Part shown: one piece after another, positions 60,316 through 64,000 of the stretch | Layout: every line of letters begins with the position of its first letter | How positions within the stretch are numbered: position 1 is the first letter of the stretch | NCBI RefSeq assembly: GCF_047785965.1 | Contig: NZ_JBLOBF010000007.1 | Coordinates: forward strand, 12,205 to 76,204 | Direction of reading: 5' to 3' | From: Caldisericum exile_A | GTDB taxonomy: Bacteria; Caldisericota; Caldisericia; Caldisericales; Caldisericaceae | Length of the DNA stretch: 64,000 nt | Notes under the pieces: generated by a model | Database searches by the model: none | Told to the model about the DNA's origin: nothing | The model's input: the letters and a program-made list of their open reading frames with translations, nothing else | Translations under genes and position numbers: made by a program

Positions 60316-61124
60316 TTAGATTTGGCTTTTCTTATAGCGATAACTTGAAAACTTATGATTTAGAAAGACTCTATATTGAAGGTTTAAGAGTCTTAGAGTT
60401 AAGCTCACAAACACCTAAGGATTTTATTAAAAGCGCAAGGTTTCTTCAATTTGAATTTACTTTTCATGTGAATTTTTTGAGAGGAATGAACCCTTCATAT
60501 CCAATTGAAGATATAAGAAGGAGTATTGTTTCAGAAATGATTAAGGAGATTGAGTATGCGAAGGATCTAGGTGCATACAATATTACGGTTCATGGTGGAT
60601 ACATCTCTTGGTTTGATTTCATTGACGAGAATCTCGCTGAATATAAAGACTATGATGAAATTGCTCAAAAAGAACGTATGCTACATTTGAAGGCACTTAA
60701 GGAATCTTTAGAAGAGATAATAGATCGGTTTTCGAATGTAAAAATATCAGTTGAAAATCTTTACTTTCCTTTTGAGCTTCTGAATAACCCATACGAATTG
60801 AAGGATTTCGTTTATCAGTTTAATAAACTCTATATAACACTTGATTTTGGTCATGCAAAAATTTCTAAATATAGGATTTTTGATTATGTTAATTTAGTTT
60901 CTGATCGTATTGCAAAGCTACATTTACATACGAATGATGGAAAATATGACCTTCATAGACCTATTGAGAGCGACCTTATTGATAATGATTTTTCAGATTC
61001 TCTCATTAAGTTAAACAGTTTAGATAAAGAAATTATTGGAATTATTGAATTGCATAGGGATTACAGCGCTATTTCGAAAAGTTTTAAAAATATTAAAAAT
61101 CTTTTAGGAGGAGGTGTAGTATGA
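60312..61124 (+). CDS. Sugar phosphate isomerase/epimerase family TIM barrel
   Basis: 270 residues of the AP endonuclease 2/xylose isomerase-like TIM barrel: FTFHVNFLRGMNPS, AYNITVHGGYISWFDF, VKISVENLYFPFEL, LYITLDFGHAKISKY, IAKLHLHTNDGKYDLHRPI. The His, Glu, Asp and His residues in these strands are the usual metal ligands. It is inserted between the ATPase and binding-protein genes with 4-bp overlaps on both sides, so it clearly belongs to the operon, likely interconverting the imported sugar or polyol product. Confidence 0.85.
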   Translation: MIRFGFSYSDNLKTYDLERLYIEGLRVLELSSQTPKDFIKSARFLQFEFTFHVNFLRGMNPSYPIEDIRRSIVSEMIKEIEYAKDLGAYNITVHGGYISWFDFIDENLAEYKDYDEIAQKERMLHLKALKESLEEIIDRFSNVKISVENLYFPFELLNNPYELKDFVYQFNKLYITLDFGHAKISKYRIFDYVNLVSDRIAKLHLHTNDGKYDLHRPIESDLIDNDFSDSLIKLNSLDKEIIGIIELHRDYSAISKSFKNIKNLLGGGVV

Positions 61125-62212
61125 AGAAACTACTAGCATTTTTAGTAGTTGCAGTGCTTTTGAGTTTGTTGTTAACCGGTTGTAAAACTTCAACCACAAC
61201 GACAACTCAAACAGGTAAGAGTGTTATGGAAGAGCTTGCTAATGCGGCAAAGGGTGAAGGCGGAGTTATTAACTCCTATGGTATGCCAGATGTTTGGGCT
61301 AATTATGGCGAAATCTTTGGAGAATTTGAGAAACTCTATGGAATTAAGCACCAGGATATAGATATGGGCTCATCGGTTGTTTATTCAAGAATGAAAGAGG
61401 AAAATGCTTCCAAAAATGACATTGCTGACCTGAAGCCATCTTATGCAATGAAGCTTGCAAATGAAGGTTATACAAGTGACTATAAGGTTAGTGTGTGGGA
61501 TAAAATTCCTGAAGGGCAAAAAGGAGTTGCTTCAAATGGTTCAGTATGGCAAGCTGCATACAAAGGGACACTTGGTTTCATAGTTAATACAAACATTGTT
61601 AAAAAGGTTCCTCATACCTGGGCTGAACTCAACGATCCGCAGTACAAAGGGCTTGTAAGCTATCTTGATCCAAGAGCTACAGGCACTGGTGTTAATACTG
61701 TTGAGGCAATATCTTATGCAATGTCAGGAGATCCATATAATTATAAAGCGGGGATAGATTTTTTAGTTAAGCTTCATAAGAATGGAATTATCGCTTCGGT
61801 TGATCCAAAGGTTGATGTAAGCAAGTTCCAAAGAGGAGAAGTTGCTATACTTATTAACTTTGATTACAATCTTCTTCTTTGGAGGGATACGCTTGGAGTA
61901 CCTGCAGAAGTTGTAATTCCAACAGATGGTACCATTGCAGTTGGTGGCGGCGTAATAATGGCAAAAAATGCTCCACATCCCAACACTGCAAAACTGTTCC
62001 TTGAATTTTTGTTTTCAGAAAAAGGACAACAACTCTTTGCAAAGGCGTATGTAACTCCAATTAGACCAGATGTGCAGATACCACCTGAGATTGCTTCAAA
62101 ATTCCCACCCAAGGAGGAGTATTCTAAAGTTGCATTTATTGATTACACAAAGGATGGAGAAATATCACAAGCTTTACAAAATGCTTGGGCACAAGCTGTT
62201 GGAGCAAAATAG
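61121..62212 (+). CDS. ABC transporter substrate-binding lipoprotein (family 1/PotD-AfuA-like)
   Basis: 363 residues with signal peptide and lipobox LLTGC (Cys21). The mature protein reads INSYGMPDVWANYGEIFGEF, YKGTLGFIVNTNIVKKVPHT, WAELNDPQYKGLVSYLDPRA, AVGGGVIMAKNAPHPNTAKL, FLEFLFSEKGQQLFAKAYVT. This is the SBP_bac family of iron, polyamine, 2-aminoethylphosphonate and sugar-phosphate binders. The ligand cannot be told. It overlaps the TIM-barrel gene by 4 bp and is followed by a hairpin. Confidence 0.9.
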   Translation: MKKLLAFLVVAVLLSLLLTGCKTSTTTTTQTGKSVMEELANAAKGEGGVINSYGMPDVWANYGEIFGEFEKLYGIKHQDIDMGSSVVYSRMKEENASKNDIADLKPSYAMKLANEGYTSDYKVSVWDKIPEGQKGVASNGSVWQAAYKGTLGFIVNTNIVKKVPHTWAELNDPQYKGLVSYLDPRATGTGVNTVEAISYAMSGDPYNYKAGIDFLVKLHKNGIIASVDPKVDVSKFQRGEVAILINFDYNLLLWRDTLGVPAEVVIPTDGTIAVGGGVIMAKNAPHPNTAKLFLEFLFSEKGQQLFAKAYVTPIRPDVQIPPEIASKFPPKEEYSKVAFIDYTKDGEISQALQNAWAQAVGAK

Positions 62213-62224
62213 ACTTATTATAGT

Positions 62225-62248
62225 CGGGGAGGACACTATTCCTCCCCG
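62225..62248 (+). terminator. GC-rich hairpin after the binding-protein gene
   Basis: A 9-bp stem CGGGGAGGA/TCCTCCCCG with a 6-nt loop (CACTAT) lies 12 nt after the binding-protein stop. No T-run follows, so it more likely protects the upstream mRNA or lowers read-through than fully terminates. Confidence 0.6.
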
Positions 62249-62266
62249 CAAAAAGGGTGATTCAAA

Positions 62267-63103
62267 GTGAAAAACATAAGAAGGGATTTTCTTTTAATTT
62301 TACCATTCTTTGTATTTTTAGGCTTTTTTGAAATATATCCAATTTTAAATCTTTTTGTCAAATCTTTTTTTAGCGATAAAGGATCTTTCACTCTACAGTA
62401 TTACAGGAATATATTTTTATTAGACCAATATAGATTAGCCATTAGAAACAGTTTACTATTTTCTACCTCTGCAAGCCTTTTCGGAGGTATTTTAGGAACG
62501 TTTGTAGGATATTTTATCTCTCATTTAAAGAGATCTACTAAGAATTTTCTATTGTCTCTTTACTCCCTTCCTCTTACACTATCTGGTCTGGTTGTTGCAT
62601 TTGCATTTATAGTTTTACTTGGACGGAATGGTGTTCTTAATCAAATAATAAGACTTCTTTTTCATTTGCCTAAAGATTACTATATAGACATCTATTCATG
62701 GCCTGGAATAGTTTTTGTATACGGTTTTTTTCAAATACCTTTAATGACACTTACAATGGCAGCAGTTTTTGAGAATCTCGATAAGAGTATTGTTGAGGCC
62801 TCCAAAAATTTGGGTGCTACAACTTTTCAAACTTGGAGATATGTTATTATTCCTTCGCTTGCGCCTGGTTTTGTGTCCGGTTTAAGTATACAATTTGCAG
62901 GAATGCTTGGTGCTTTTGGTACTGTTCTTGCACTTGTTGGCGGAGAAAAGAATCTCCTATCGATTCAGATTTATTTCCAAACTTCTGAATCAACCTATAA
63001 TCTACCGCAGTCAGCTGCTCTTTCTGTGGCTTTGATTTTAATTATATCCGTTGTCCTTTCGATACTCAATTTAGTTGAGAGAAAACTTAAACCGGGAGGA
63101 TAA
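62267..63103 (+). CDS. ABC transporter permease 1 (PotB-like)
   Basis: 278 residues starting at GTG 62267 (GGGTGATT upstream). Six transmembrane helices. The BPD_transp_1 loop is EASKNLGATTFQTWRYVIIP, the EAA motif that docks the ATPase. It forms the pore with the next permease for the operon's importer. Confidence 0.92.
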   Translation: MKNIRRDFLLILPFFVFLGFFEIYPILNLFVKSFFSDKGSFTLQYYRNIFLLDQYRLAIRNSLLFSTSASLFGGILGTFVGYFISHLKRSTKNFLLSLYSLPLTLSGLVVAFAFIVLLGRNGVLNQIIRLLFHLPKDYYIDIYSWPGIVFVYGFFQIPLMTLTMAAVFENLDKSIVEASKNLGATTFQTWRYVIIPSLAPGFVSGLSIQFAGMLGAFGTVLALVGGEKNLLSIQIYFQTSESTYNLPQSAALSVALILIISVVLSILNLVERKLKPGG

Positions 63104-63106
63104 TAA

Positions 63107-63892
63107 ATGAAAAAGAAAATTTTAGAAAATTTAGTAATAATTCTTCTTGTTTTGTATATTGTTGTTCCAATATCAATGCCAATAATATTTTCATTTTCTA
63201 AGTTTTGGCAGGGAATATTACCACAAGGTTTTACGCTTGAGTGGTATGCACAGATTATTAAGAGGCAGAAAAACTATTCGGCCTTAATGGTTTCTCTTTT
63301 TGTTGCCACGTCTGCAACTCTTATTTCTCTTACTATTTCATTGCCGGCTGCTTATGTTGTTAATAGGCTCAAAGGACGCTTTGGAGAAGCGCTTAAGAAT
63401 TTTATAAATATACTTCCTATGATATTTCCTCCTGTTATTGTTGGTTCAGCTTTAATTCTTGCTTTTTCAAAGCCCCCTTTAGCCTTTAATGGTTCACTTT
63501 TTATGGTGATTGTTGCTCATACTCTTTTAGGATTTCCATATATGTTCAGAAATACTTTAGCTTCATTTAGGACAATCGACGAGATAACACTTTCAGAAGC
63601 AGCGCAGAGTCTTGGTGCGTCTCTTGTTGAAAGGTTTAGATATGTTATTATTCCAAATGTTATTCATGGCATAACAGTTGGTGCGTTGCTTGTTTTTGCA
63701 ATTTCAATAGGAGAGTTTGAAGTAACAAGCATGGTTGCTGGTTTTACAGGACAGACACTACCTTTGCAACTTTTCCAGCAGATAAGAAATGATATGAGGG
63801 TTGCATCAGCGATCTCGGCTTTCCTTATATACATTTCTTTACTTTCCTTCATAGGCATTACTTATATCACAAGCAAAACACGAAAAGATTGA
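63107..63892 (+). CDS. ABC transporter permease 2 (PotC-like)
   Basis: 261 residues, six helices: LVIILLVLYIVVPISMPIIF, then LISLTISLPAAYVVNRLKGR, and the EAA motif EAAQSLGASLVERFRYVIIP. Last gene of the run, 3 bp after permease 1. About 110 bp of A+T-rich DNA follow to the window edge. Confidence 0.92.
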   Translation: MKKKILENLVIILLVLYIVVPISMPIIFSFSKFWQGILPQGFTLEWYAQIIKRQKNYSALMVSLFVATSATLISLTISLPAAYVVNRLKGRFGEALKNFINILPMIFPPVIVGSALILAFSKPPLAFNGSLFMVIVAHTLLGFPYMFRNTLASFRTIDEITLSEAAQSLGASLVERFRYVIIPNVIHGITVGALLVFAISIGEFEVTSMVAGFTGQTLPLQLFQQIRNDMRVASAISAFLIYISLLSFIGITYITSKTRKD

Positions 63893-63980
63893 ACACGAAA
63901 CTTAGAAATTAATTTTAAAGTAGGTATTATAAAGTTTTTTGTAATAATTCTTTTCATAAAAATTTTTTTTATTTTCATTT

Positions 63981-63999
63981 TTGTTATAAAATTTGTCAA
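63981..63999 (-). promoter_or_regulatory. Operator-like motif at the right edge
   Basis: On the minus strand TTGACAAATTTTATAACAA resembles the TTGACAAATTTAACAAA found at the operon promoter (51297-51313). It may be a second site for the DeoR-type regulator, controlling a gene beyond the edge. The rest of 63893-64000 holds no gene. Confidence 0.4.
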
Positions 64000-64000
64000 T

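Overview
The window is A+T-rich, tightly packed bacterial DNA, most likely from an anaerobic, probably thermophilic, low-GC bacterium. No rRNA or tRNA is visible, so the lineage cannot be fixed. A SCIFF-type peptide precursor at the left edge, an Asp23/AmaP/DUF2273 set and a DUF1659/DUF2922/YvrJ cassette point toward Clostridia-like gene pools. DUF505, an archaeal-type PEP carboxylase and a type III-C-like CRISPR effector are shared with archaea and deep-branching thermophiles. Caldisericota or a deep Firmicute are my best guesses, by inference only.

Layout. 0-2 kb: a SCIFF precursor running off the left edge, a decayed AAA_14/DUF4143 ATPase gene and a cluster of composite dispersed repeats. 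2-5.3 kb: a degenerate superfamily I helicase-like gene convergent with a geranylgeranyl-reductase-family flavoprotein gene. 5.4-26.3 kb: an accessory and defence island bracketed by two same-orientation copies of the composite repeat. It holds a kelch pseudogene, a complete six-gene type III CRISPR effector module built around a Csx11-type Cas10 without recognisable HD or GGDD motifs, an mrr remnant, an intact type I restriction-modification operon (hsdM-hsdS-hsdR) with a YgjP-like metalloprotease gene, a damaged Asp23/AmaP/DUF2273 set, an unidentified decayed gene and a frameshifted IS3-family element. No CRISPR array, cas1, cas2 or cas6 lies in the window.

26.3-33.6 kb (minus strand): a nucleoside uptake and breakdown operon (ribokinase, nucleoside hydrolase, BMP-type binding protein with its N-terminus deleted, ATPase, two permeases, second nucleoside hydrolase). 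33.7-35 kb: a DUF1659-DUF2922-YvrJ-amidase cassette. 35-41.3 kb: DUF5317 and HD-GYP membrane proteins, DUF505, MscS, a short flavodoxin-like protein and a DUF996 protein. 41.7-45.6 kb: a monosaccharide ABC importer. 45.6-51.2 kb: sfsA, cysK-cysE, an ABC-F ATPase and archaeal-type PEP carboxylase.

51.3-63.9 kb: one co-directional run of 14 genes that looks like a catabolic operon for an unidentified polyol, sugar or phosphorylated compound. It contains a BtpA-family protein, FGGY kinase, APC permease, nucleotidyltransferase-like protein, metallophosphoesterase, inositol-monophosphatase-family phosphatase, DeoR-type regulator, SDR dehydrogenase, TIM-barrel isomerase and a complete ABC importer. 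TAACAAA-type motifs at its promoter recur just after its last gene and are candidate DeoR operators.

Promoters are easy to read (TTGACA-17-TATAAT-like), and several genes have the -10 box 6-10 nt from the start codon, suggesting leaderless transcripts alongside Shine-Dalgarno-led ones.
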